A DNA stretch of 21,603 nt. Origin: DASUFI01 sp036274635 (GTDB lineage: Bacteria > Planctomycetota > B15-G4). Within the stretch, counting starts at the first letter, position 1. Every line of letters begins with the position of its first letter. Below are positions 13,714 through 20,943 of this stretch, piece after piece. Location of the stretch: the NCBI GenBank assembly GCA_036274635.1, contig DASUFI010000215.1, positions 1 to 21,603 of the forward strand. The letters run 5' to 3'. Made by a program: the position numbers and the translations under genes. The notes under the pieces are model-generated. The model ran no database searches, had not been told where the DNA came from, and saw only the letters and a program-made list of their open reading frames with translations.

Positions 13714-16686
13714 ATGCGCGATCGCCAGAGTCCACCCCCTCCGCACCGCTCCCTCGCCGCACGCTGCGCCATGCTCGGCGTGCCGCTCGCCCTGGGCCTG
13801 CTCGGCCTGCTGGTCGCGCTGCCCGGGCCGGTCCCGGACGGCTCGCGGGCCCCGCGCCCGACGAGCCACGGCGCGCCCCCGGCTCCCACGCCGCCCACGG
13901 CGGTGCTCCCGGACGCCCCCGCGCCCCCCGAGGACGCAGGGGCCGAGCTGGCGCACTTCGCCGACACGCCGTCGGGCGTGGAGCACGACGTGGCCCACGC
14001 GAGCGGCGACCTGCCCGAGGACGTCCTCGAGCAGATCGCGAAGCTCGAGGCCAAGATCGCCAAGGACCAGGCCACCATCCTCAAGAAGCAGGCGTCGCTG
14101 CAGGCGACGAAGGGCTCACTGACCAAGGCGAGCCCCGGGTCCCTCGCGAAGAAGCTCAAGAAGATCAAGAAGCTGATGGCGTCGCTCGCGGCGCTGGCCC
14201 AGCAGATCCAGGACTACCAGGACCAGATCGACGTGCTCGAGGGCGGCGATCCGGGCGGCGGAGATCCGGGCGGCGGCGATCCGACCTCGACGCCGCTCAG
14301 CGTGCCGCTGCTGGTGCAGGAGGTGCTGCCCGCGGGCGCCAAGGGCTTCGCGCGTCCCGGCGCCTGCGCGACCTTCGGCATGCCCTTCAAGCAGGGCGAC
14401 CTGCCGCAGGTCGGCGGCCGGCCGGGCCTGTCCGTGCACAACTCCCCCAGCTGGCAGGCGCGCACGCTCTCCACGTGGCCGGACGGCAGCGTGCAGTGGG
14501 CGCTCGTCGACGCCGTCACCGACGTGCCGGCGGGCGGCATCGCCTCGTCGCTCGAGCTCGAGCCCGGCGCGGGGCTCAGCGGGGGCGCCTTCGTGGCCAG
14601 CGAGTCCGGCAACACGATCACGCTCGACACCGGCGCGCTGCAGGCCACCGTGCTCAAGAGCGGCTTCAACCTCTTCGACACGCTGCGCATCGGTGGCACG
14701 GACATCGTGGCGCCGCACGCGAGCCCGGGCATCCTCGGCAAGGCCACCGACGGCCAGCCGATCGTGCCGCGGCCGAGCTCGCTCTCGGTGGCCATCGAGG
14801 AGAACGGGCCCGCGCGCGCCGTCGTGCGCGTCCTGGGCACGCTCATGACCGGCGTGTCGGGCACCGACCTGCTGGACTTCACCTGCCGCATCACCGCGCG
14901 GCGCGGCAGCGCCGACGTGCAGGTGGACTTCACGGTGCGCAACGCCACCATCCTGCGGCCGAAGCACGTGGTCATCGAGGGCCTGGGGCTGGTGGTGCGC
15001 GTGCTGCCGGGCGCGAGCCCAGTGTCCACGCTCGCGCGCCACGACGGTCAGATGTCGGTGCCGCTGGCGCCGGGCGGCAGCGCCTGGGTGCGCCAGGCCT
15101 ACAGCGCCGCCACGACCACGGACGTCACCGGCGAGGGCAGCGCCTATCTGCCGCCCATCCCGAAGACCTCGGGCACCACGTTGGCTGAGGAGGGCTACGA
15201 GATCAAGCTGAACGGCCTGAGCGCCGTGCCCCTGGGCAACAAGAACCAGTATCCCCCGCACGGCTTCGTGGACCTCACGGGCGCGTCCGGCGGCGTCACG
15301 CTCAGCCTCAGGCAGATGCCCTACTTCTGGCCGGCGTGCCTCGAGACCTGGGGCACGGGCGACGTGGTGGCCGGCCTCTGGACCGACAAGAACATCGCGC
15401 CCTACACCTTCTGCTGGCGGCAGCACGAGAGCCGCACGGTGAGCTTCTCCTTCCACAAGGGCGCCGCGCCGACGCCGCTGCAGGCGGCCGAGCGGCTCGA
15501 CTGGCCCGTCAACGGGCGCGCGGCCGACTACGACCAGTACGACTCGTCGGGCGTCTTCGCCTACAGGCTCATGACGCTGGCCGAGCAGAACGAGCTCTAC
15601 GCGATGCTGGGCATGAACCACACCGTCGCCATCGCGGACGACTCGCTCTCGATCACGCGCTTCCTCGCGGCCCACAACACGGGCGGCACGAACAACCACG
15701 ACAGCATCGAGCGGCGCCTCGCCGGCGAGTGGCTGCGCCAGGGCCTCGGCGGCCAGTGGCTCAACGCGATGGACCTGGCCATGTACAAGGCCGAGTGGCA
15801 GATCCTGCGCAGCGACGACTTCGACGACAAGAACGACCCGGGCGCCATCAACGACCAGATCCCGCACACCGTGAACTACGAGGGCGACCTCGAGCACCGC
15901 TACCGCGACGGCATGGTGCTGGCCTACGACCTGACCGGCGACCCCCGCCTGCGTGACGCGCTCTACGACGAGGAGGAGATCCTCGCGCACCTCGCCAACA
16001 CGACCTACGAGCGCAGCTTCTACCAGTCGGTGAAGGCCCTCTCCGCCGTGGGCCGCTTCACGGACAGCCAGGCCCTGCGCGACCGTCTGCACGGCATGCT
16101 CGAGCACATGATCACGCCCGTGCTGAACGTGAACACGATGGTCGACGGCTACGGCTGGCAGACCGCGCTCGGCCAGACGGGCAACCGCCGCTACTACGTC
16201 TTCAGCGCGCAGAACGCGGACGAGAAGCCGCCGGGCGAGAACTACGTGACGCGCGGCTTCATCACCGCCTGCCTCGGGCCGATCGCCTACTTCAACGCCT
16301 ACAGCTGGCTGGGCGCCGACGATCCCGATACGCCCGGCGCGCGGCAGCGGCTGCAGGACCTCGCCTACTACACGCGCAAGGAGCTCTTCCCCTACTTCAA
16401 GAACCCGAAGGACCGCCACCTCGTGTACGCCTGGGCGGTGCGCCTGAAGAAGGTGGTCACGTGGGAGGAAGCCGATTTCCATCCCATCCTGCTGGGCATG
16501 GCCGAGTCCTATCTCGCGACGGGCGACGCCGTCTACCTCGCCAAGGGCCTCCAGCAGGTGCAAGCCTTCGCCGCGCACGACCAGGGCGCGTACAAGGACA
16601 ACCTGTATCTGATGGATACCAGACTCGATGCGCAGCACTACATGTCAGTGCTCCGCGACTACCTGTTGGGCATCCCGCCGCCCTGA
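13714..16686 (+). CDS. Large secreted protein with PcRGLX/PL26-like (rhamnogalacturonan lyase-type) module
   Basis: A 990-residue exported protein. A basic N-terminus precedes a hydrophobic signal segment (LGVPLALGLLGLLVALPGP). A Pro/Ala-rich region follows, then a coiled-coil-like stretch (about 102-176; LEQIAKLEAKIAKDQATIL) with many Lys and Ala. A GGDP/GGGDP/GGGDP linker (177-190) leads to a catalytic-type module (195-990). That module starts with the pattern of the N-terminal RIFT-barrel domain of the PcRGLX/YetA family: VLPAGAKGFARPGACATFG, then ARTLSTWPDGSVQWALVDAV and DVPAGG. It continues with blocks of that family's later domains, for example HDSIERRLAGEWLRQGLGG. By homology it may degrade pectin-like rhamnogalacturonan or a related glycan, but I cannot confirm active-site residues. 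A TTG at 13684 with GGGAG six bases upstream is an alternative start; the ATG at 13771 would leave no basic n-region. Confidence 0.6.
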   Translation: MRDRQSPPPPHRSLAARCAMLGVPLALGLLGLLVALPGPVPDGSRAPRPTSHGAPPAPTPPTAVLPDAPAPPEDAGAELAHFADTPSGVEHDVAHASGDLPEDVLEQIAKLEAKIAKDQATILKKQASLQATKGSLTKASPGSLAKKLKKIKKLMASLAALAQQIQDYQDQIDVLEGGDPGGGDPGGGDPTSTPLSVPLLVQEVLPAGAKGFARPGACATFGMPFKQGDLPQVGGRPGLSVHNSPSWQARTLSTWPDGSVQWALVDAVTDVPAGGIASSLELEPGAGLSGGAFVASESGNTITLDTGALQATVLKSGFNLFDTLRIGGTDIVAPHASPGILGKATDGQPIVPRPSSLSVAIEENGPARAVVRVLGTLMTGVSGTDLLDFTCRITARRGSADVQVDFTVRNATILRPKHVVIEGLGLVVRVLPGASPVSTLARHDGQMSVPLAPGGSAWVRQAYSAATTTDVTGEGSAYLPPIPKTSGTTLAEEGYEIKLNGLSAVPLGNKNQYPPHGFVDLTGASGGVTLSLRQMPYFWPACLETWGTGDVVAGLWTDKNIAPYTFCWRQHESRTVSFSFHKGAAPTPLQAAERLDWPVNGRAADYDQYDSSGVFAYRLMTLAEQNELYAMLGMNHTVAIADDSLSITRFLAAHNTGGTNNHDSIERRLAGEWLRQGLGGQWLNAMDLAMYKAEWQILRSDDFDDKNDPGAINDQIPHTVNYEGDLEHRYRDGMVLAYDLTGDPRLRDALYDEEEILAHLANTTYERSFYQSVKALSAVGRFTDSQALRDRLHGMLEHMITPVLNVNTMVDGYGWQTALGQTGNRRYYVFSAQNADEKPPGENYVTRGFITACLGPIAYFNAYSWLGADDPDTPGARQRLQDLAYYTRKELFPYFKNPKDRHLVYAWAVRLKKVVTWEEADFHPILLGMAESYLATGDAVYLAKGLQQVQAFAAHDQGAYKDNLYLMDTRLDAQHYMSVLRDYLLGIPPP
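14242..14283 (+). repeat. In-frame Gly-Gly-Asp-Pro linker repeat
   Basis: Three consecutive units (12, 15 and 15 bases) encode GGDP, GGGDP and GGGDP between the coiled coil and the catalytic-type module. Codon choice varies slightly (GGC GGC GGA GAT against GGC GGC GGC GAT). It looks like a flexible spacer that can grow or shrink by slippage. Confidence 0.8.
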
Positions 16687-16688
16687 GG

Positions 16689-16813
16689 CGAGTGGCGGCA
16701 AATCGCGCTGGGCGTCGTTGCGGGGCGGCTCTCGAGTCCTCAACGGCCCTCGGCGGGCCGCCTCCGGTCGAGAGCCGCCCCGCGCCTAGCCCAACACGAT
16801 TTGACGCCACTCG
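16689..16813. repeat. 125-bp imperfect palindrome between convergent genes
   Basis: Arms 16689-16735 and 16768-16813 are complementary with a few mismatches and one length difference. The outer part (CGAGTGGCG-x-CAAATCG) and inner part (GGGGCGGCTCTCGA) match exactly; the middle differs. The 32-base spacer contains a smaller hairpin (CGGCCC/GGGCCG). It starts 3 bases after the stop of the 13714-16686 gene and ends about 50 bases before the convergent methyltransferase stop. It may terminate transcription both ways or be a miniature palindromic element. Confidence 0.85.
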
Positions 16814-16866
16814 GCGGGCGTGACTGAACACAGGGCAGGGCAGCCCACCTACCGTGGTGTTGAAGA

Positions 16867-17616
16867 CTACGCGGCGGGCTTGCGGGCCACGGCAAGCAGG
16901 GAGACGCCGAAGGGGAGGTTCACGTGCTGTTCGGCGGCCACCTCGGCGGTGGTGATGGCGCTGGCGAGCCATTCGACGGGGGCGGGGAAGGGGACGGCGA
17001 AGTCGGAGCTGGGGGGTTCGCCGGGGCGCTCGCCGCGCCAGCGGCGCCAGCGGCGCAGGGCGAGGACGGGGAGGAAGAGGGTCATGCTGCTGTAGCTGGA
17101 GCGCAGGACGTCGTAGCCGGCGGTGGCGAGGCGCTGGCGCAGCTGCGGGCGGCGGTAGCGGCGGTGATGGTGGTAGGCCTCGTCGTGCGGTGACCACAGG
17201 GCCATGAAGGCGGGCACGGTGCACACGAGCAGGCCGCCGGGGCGCAGGACGCGCAGGGTCTCGCGCATGGCGGCCACGTCGTCCTCGAAGTGCTCGAAGG
17301 CGTCGAGGGCCAGCACCACGTCGAAGCTGCCGGCGGCGAAGGGCAGGCGCATGGCGTCGCCCTTCACGATGCGGCGGATGCCGCGCTGGCCGCACAGCCG
17401 GATGGTCTCGTCGGAGATGTCGATGCCGCGGATGTCGCCGTAGTCGGCCAGGAAGCGAAAGGACATGCCGGTGGCGCAGGCGACGTCGAGCAGCGCCAGC
17501 GGCCGGCGCGCGGGCGCGTGGCGGTCGAGCGCGCCGCGCACCAGCGAGCGGCGGCCGCGGTACCACCAGTGCGTGGCCTCGATCGCGAACATGCGGTCGA
17601 ACTCGGCCGTGTTCAC
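16867..17616 (-). CDS. Class I SAM-dependent methyltransferase
   Basis: A 249-residue protein with a Rossmann-type SAM-binding fold. Motif I is LLDVACATG (residues 42-50), followed by the acidic GIDISDETIRL, then GDAMRLPFAAGSFDVVLALD with the EHFED block, and the post-motif strand VLRPGGLLVCTVPAF. The N-terminus (FDRMFAIEATHWWYRGRR) resembles methyltransferases in glycan or lipid gene clusters. A hydrophobic stretch (SSMTLFLPVLALRRW) near residue 180 suggests membrane association. It begins 28 nt after the upstream sugar-phosphate transferase stop, so it is probably the last gene of that operon. The substrate is unknown; methylation of a sugar or lipid-linked intermediate is the contextual guess. 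Confidence 0.85.
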   Translation of the reverse strand: MNTAEFDRMFAIEATHWWYRGRRSLVRGALDRHAPARRPLALLDVACATGMSFRFLADYGDIRGIDISDETIRLCGQRGIRRIVKGDAMRLPFAAGSFDVVLALDAFEHFEDDVAAMRETLRVLRPGGLLVCTVPAFMALWSPHDEAYHHHRRYRRPQLRQRLATAGYDVLRSSYSSMTLFLPVLALRRWRRWRGERPGEPPSSDFAVPFPAPVEWLASAITTAEVAAEQHVNLPFGVSLLAVARKPAA

Positions 17617-17644
17617 GGGCGACTTCCGGAGCGGCTCGCGGTGC

Positions 17645-18742
17645 TCACGCGGGCGGCGCGCTGGCGGCCAGCGCGCGCCGCTCGAAGTGCATGACCACGC
17701 GCGTCACGGCGATCATCATGCCCACCGACGCGGCCAGCAGCAGGTAGCGGTAGGACGGCTGCGCGAAGACGGCCAGCACGCCCACGCCGGCCAGCAGGAT
17801 GCCGATGCCCCACAGGATGACCACGGCCTCCACCGGCGTGAAGCCGCCGCGCACGAGGCGGTGGCTCAGGTGGTGGTTGTCGCCGAGGTAGACGGGCCGG
17901 CGGTCCACGATGCGCATGAACACCACGAAGGCGGCATCGTAGAGCGGCACGCCCATGATGAGCACCGCCGGGATCAGGTTGCTCACGCCCAGGTCGCCCT
18001 CCGGCACCTCGCCCAGGAAGCCGCGCGACAGGGTCAGCTGGATCCACGCCATCCAGAAGCCGGTGAACATGCTGCCCGCGTCGCCCAGGAACACACGCGC
18101 GCGCGGGAAGTTGTAGGGCAGGAAGCCCAGCAACGCGCCCGCCAGGACGACCGCGATGACCAGGCTGCGCAGGCTGCCCTCCGAGCCGAGGTACACCACC
18201 GAGGCGGAGAAGGCGATGACGGAGAGGCCCGCCATCAGCCCGTTCATGTTGTCGGAGAAGTTGAAGGAGTTGACGATCGTGAGGTACCAGCCCAGGAAGA
18301 AGAGCTGGTAGAGCCAGCGTCCCGGCGGGCCGCCATGCGTGATCAGATCCGCCAGCTGCGGCCCCATGAGCACGAGGACGCCCAGGATCTGTCCCAGCAG
18401 CTTGAGCTGGAAGGGCAGGCGATCCTTGAAGACGTCGTCCACCAGCCCGATGAGGAACATGATCACACCGGCCGCCATGACGAAGCCGATCTGCCCGAAC
18501 TGCAGGTCGAGGGACGCGACGGCCGCGGTCTGCCAGCGCACGACGGCCACGCCCGCGACGGCCGCGAGGAAGACGCCCGCGCCGCCCAGCAGCGGCGTCA
18601 CCTTGCCGTGCTGCTTGCGCCCGCCCGGCTTGTCCACGACGCCCAGACGCAGCGCCAACGCGCTGCACAGGGGCACGACGACCAGCGCGGCCGTGAAGGC
18701 CACGCTGAAGCCCTGCGCCACGAGAGTGAAGATGCGGTCCAC
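17645..18742 (-). CDS. WecA/MraY-type polyprenyl-phosphate sugar-1-phosphate transferase
   Basis: A 365-residue polytopic membrane enzyme (about ten hydrophobic segments) of the MraY/WecA/TagO family. It would transfer a sugar-1-phosphate from UDP-sugar to polyprenyl phosphate on the cytoplasmic face, starting a lipid-linked glycan. The family motifs are present: GLVDDV with the Asp pair D102/D103, NSFNFSDNMNGL with D164, FLGDAGS with D221, and the HHLSHRL loop. The early KPGGRKQHGKVTPLLGG block is typical of WecA/TagO and not MraY. The NSFNFSDNMNGL motif has Asn at 167 where relatives usually have Asp (DGxDGL or DNMDGL). The start is a GTG at 18742. It lies 65 nt after the deacetylase stop and 28 nt before the methyltransferase start. 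Exact sugar not predictable. Confidence 0.85.
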   Translation of the reverse strand: MDRIFTLVAQGFSVAFTAALVVVPLCSALALRLGVVDKPGGRKQHGKVTPLLGGAGVFLAAVAGVAVVRWQTAAVASLDLQFGQIGFVMAAGVIMFLIGLVDDVFKDRLPFQLKLLGQILGVLVLMGPQLADLITHGGPPGRWLYQLFFLGWYLTIVNSFNFSDNMNGLMAGLSVIAFSASVVYLGSEGSLRSLVIAVVLAGALLGFLPYNFPRARVFLGDAGSMFTGFWMAWIQLTLSRGFLGEVPEGDLGVSNLIPAVLIMGVPLYDAAFVVFMRIVDRRPVYLGDNHHLSHRLVRGGFTPVEAVVILWGIGILLAGVGVLAVFAQPSYRYLLLAASVGMMIAVTRVVMHFERRALAASAPPA

Positions 18743-18807
18743 GTCCGGCAGTCGTCCCGAAGGTGCTCGAATCTATCGTCCGGCGCGGCGCGGCTCCACT
18801 CCGCGCT

Positions 18808-19866
18808 TCACGAGCGCAGGTCGAGGCCGCGCCGCGCGAACCAGTCGAAGACGCCGTCCACCTCGCACAGGATCTCGGCCAGCGGCACGGTCTCGCTGAC
18901 CGCGATGCGCCGCAGCTCGAGGCGACCGGTGGCGGCGTCGTTGAGGCCGGGCATGGCGGTGATGGCGCTGCGCAGCCCGAGCTCGCGCAGCACGGCCAGC
19001 GTGTCCTCGTTGTAGTCCCACGAGCGCCCGTAGGGGTAGGCGAAGGAGGCCACGTCGTGGCCCAGCCACTGGCGCAGGTCGCGCAGGCTGCCCTCGATCT
19101 CCGCGCGCTGCGTGGCGCGGTCCAGCGACGAGAGCACCAGGTGGTTCACCGTGTGCGCGCCCAGCTCCACGCCGGCCGCGTCGAGCGCGCGGCAGTCCTC
19201 GGGCGAGAGCCAGACCTGCCGCGCCAGCTCGGCGTCGTCGCCGCCCGCGGCGCGGAAGATCTCGTCCAGCAGGCGATCGCGGTCGGCGGCGCTGACGTCG
19301 TACTTGAGCACGCGCTTGAGCTGGTACTCCGCGCCCACCGGATCGGGCGGCAGGCTGCGCAGCTTGCTGCCCGTCTCGACGCCTGGAAGGCGGCGCGCCA
19401 GCTCCTCGCCCAGCGCGTGCGGGCCGCGCCGGTGCAGCACCCAGAAGTAGTGGTGCAGCCAGTTGATGTGGCCGTGCATCGGGCCCGTCTGCACGAAGAC
19501 CGTGGCCGTGGCGCGGTGCTCGCGCAGCAGCGGCAGCAGGCGGTCGTGGTTGTCCTTGTAGCCGTCGTCGAAGGTGAGCACGACCCGGTCGGGCGGGCAC
19601 TCGCCGCGGTCGAGAGCCTCCACCATCTGGCCCACGGTCAGCGTGCCGTAACCCGAGCGCCCCAGGTGCCCCAGCAGCTCGGCGAGGCGTGCGTCGTCCA
19701 CCTTCATGTGGCCCGGGATGTAGTCGGTGCTCGCGGGCTTGCCCACGTTGTGGAACATGAGCACCGGCACGCCCCGCCGGCGCGCGCGGAACAGCCGGCG
19801 CAGGCCGGTGGCATGCAGGGTCGCCGCCAGCGCGCGACGCAGCCAGCGCTTGAGGGTGTGCTTCAT
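18808..19866 (-). CDS. CE4-type polysaccharide deacetylase
   Basis: A 352-residue protein with a NodB-type fold, which removes N-acetyl (or O-acetyl) groups from glycans using a metal. The metal/catalytic set is visible: LTFDDGY with D100/D101, AHTVNH with H238 and H242 (HxxxH), and FAYPYG. The opening PVLMFHNVG strand is the usual first motif. About 135 residues separate the TFDD and HxxxH motifs, more than in simple NodB enzymes, because of an insert containing INWLHHYFW and KLRSLPPDP. This layout is known from deacetylases in surface-polysaccharide clusters. The N-terminus is strongly basic (KRWLRR, RRLFRARRR) without a clear signal peptide, so the protein may act on the cytoplasmic side. 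It starts 3 nt after the acyltransferase stop. Confidence 0.88.
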   Translation of the reverse strand: MKHTLKRWLRRALAATLHATGLRRLFRARRRGVPVLMFHNVGKPASTDYIPGHMKVDDARLAELLGHLGRSGYGTLTVGQMVEALDRGECPPDRVVLTFDDGYKDNHDRLLPLLREHRATATVFVQTGPMHGHINWLHHYFWVLHRRGPHALGEELARRLPGVETGSKLRSLPPDPVGAEYQLKRVLKYDVSAADRDRLLDEIFRAAGGDDAELARQVWLSPEDCRALDAAGVELGAHTVNHLVLSSLDRATQRAEIEGSLRDLRQWLGHDVASFAYPYGRSWDYNEDTLAVLRELGLRSAITAMPGLNDAATGRLELRRIAVSETVPLAEILCEVDGVFDWFARRGLDLRS

Positions 19867-19869
19867 CGG

Positions 19870-20943
19870 TCAGGCGGACATGTGCTCGGCGTCGCGGTCC
19901 CCGTCGGCGAGGTGCCAGCGAGCGATGGCCAGGTCCTCCTGCGGGCTGTCGGGCCGGCAGGCCCGCACGATGAAGGGAAACATATCCCGGAAGGCCTTCG
20001 GGCGCGAATGCCGGCGGGCGAAGCCCAGCGCCCGCAGCACCGGCACCGCAGGATGATGCTCGAAGAGCAGGGCCGTGACCTCGTCCATGCCGCGCTCGCG
20101 CGCCGCGGCGGCGAAGCCCCCCAGCAGCAGGACCCGGGCCGTCGCGTCGCGCGCCAGGTGGTCGACGAGGAAGGCGTTGCCCTCGACGAACTCGGCCACC
20201 AGCCAGCCGTCCAGCCGCCCCTGGCGCCGCAGCGCGTAGCACTCCTGCCGCCGCGTGGGGTTGTCGACGTAGCGCCAGTTGAGCCACGGCGCGTGCCGCT
20301 CGCCGAAGAGCCCGCGCGCCGGGACGCAGGCGTCCGACAGCTCGTCGGCGTCCGGATCGAAGCGCGCGACGCGCTGCACCTCGGTGGCCATGCCGGCGGG
20401 CAGCCGCCGCTGGGCGCTCCAGCCGAGCATGACGTCCAGCAGCGGCGTCATCGGCCTCAGCAGCGGCGCGGCGCGCCCGGCGCGATCGACGGAGCGCCGC
20501 GAGCGGAAGCGCAGCCGCCACACCGGCGCGTGCCCGATGAGCTGCCAGCCGTTGCGCAGGAAGCCCTTGAGCGAGATGCGCCCGCTGTAGGCGAAGGCCC
20601 ACGGCACGCCCTGCCGCCCGGCCTCGGCGCAGACGAGGTCGTCGAGGCCGGTGAAGATGCCGCGCCCTTGCCACTCGGGCAGGGTCATCGCGTCGCTGGC
20701 CTGCATGAGCACCAGCGGCGCGCCGTCGCGGCGGAAGCGCCGCGGCACGTAGCTGTAGCCGCCCACCACCGCGCCCTGCGTGTCGCACGCGACGCGCGAG
20801 ATGGCCGGGCCGTCCGGGTTCTCGCGGTACTTCCAGGCGAAGGTGCGCGCGTCCTTCTGCTTGCGAAAGCAGACGTTGAAGATCTCCGCCTGCCGCGCCT
20901 CGTCCTGCGGCCCCGCCGGCCGCACGCTCCAGGCCTCGGTCAC
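19870..20943 (-). CDS. GNAT-type acyltransferase
   Basis: A 357-residue protein. The N-terminal half has the GNAT acyl-CoA-binding signature in LPEWQGRGIFTGLDDLVCAE (residues about 90-110), preceded by the typical strand VVGGYSYVPRRF. The C-terminal half (LLLGGFAAAARERGMDEVTA, then VLRALGFARR) looks like a second, weaker GNAT fold. Such enzymes appear in polysaccharide operons and N-acylate amino sugars, but the substrate here is unknown. The start is a GTG at 20943 that overlaps the upstream gene's TGA by four bases (GTGA), a sign of translational coupling. The frame runs on upstream, but that would overlap the coupled gene. The stop is 3 nt before the deacetylase start, so three genes are packed without gaps. 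Confidence 0.72.
   Translation of the reverse strand: MTEAWSVRPAGPQDEARQAEIFNVCFRKQKDARTFAWKYRENPDGPAISRVACDTQGAVVGGYSYVPRRFRRDGAPLVLMQASDAMTLPEWQGRGIFTGLDDLVCAEAGRQGVPWAFAYSGRISLKGFLRNGWQLIGHAPVWRLRFRSRRSVDRAGRAAPLLRPMTPLLDVMLGWSAQRRLPAGMATEVQRVARFDPDADELSDACVPARGLFGERHAPWLNWRYVDNPTRRQECYALRRQGRLDGWLVAEFVEGNAFLVDHLARDATARVLLLGGFAAAARERGMDEVTALLFEHHPAVPVLRALGFARRHSRPKAFRDMFPFIVRACRPDSPQEDLAIARWHLADGDRDAEHMSA

Noticed and set aside
14116..16638. An 840-codon open frame on the minus strand inside the lyase-like gene
   Set aside because: Low-complexity Val/Ala/Arg/His composition with no domain. The plus-strand protein has a signal peptide, linker and family motifs.
18773..20788. A 671-codon open frame on the minus strand over the deacetylase and acyltransferase genes
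   Set aside because: It runs in another frame of two well-supported genes and is Arg/Ala/Pro-rich without motifs.
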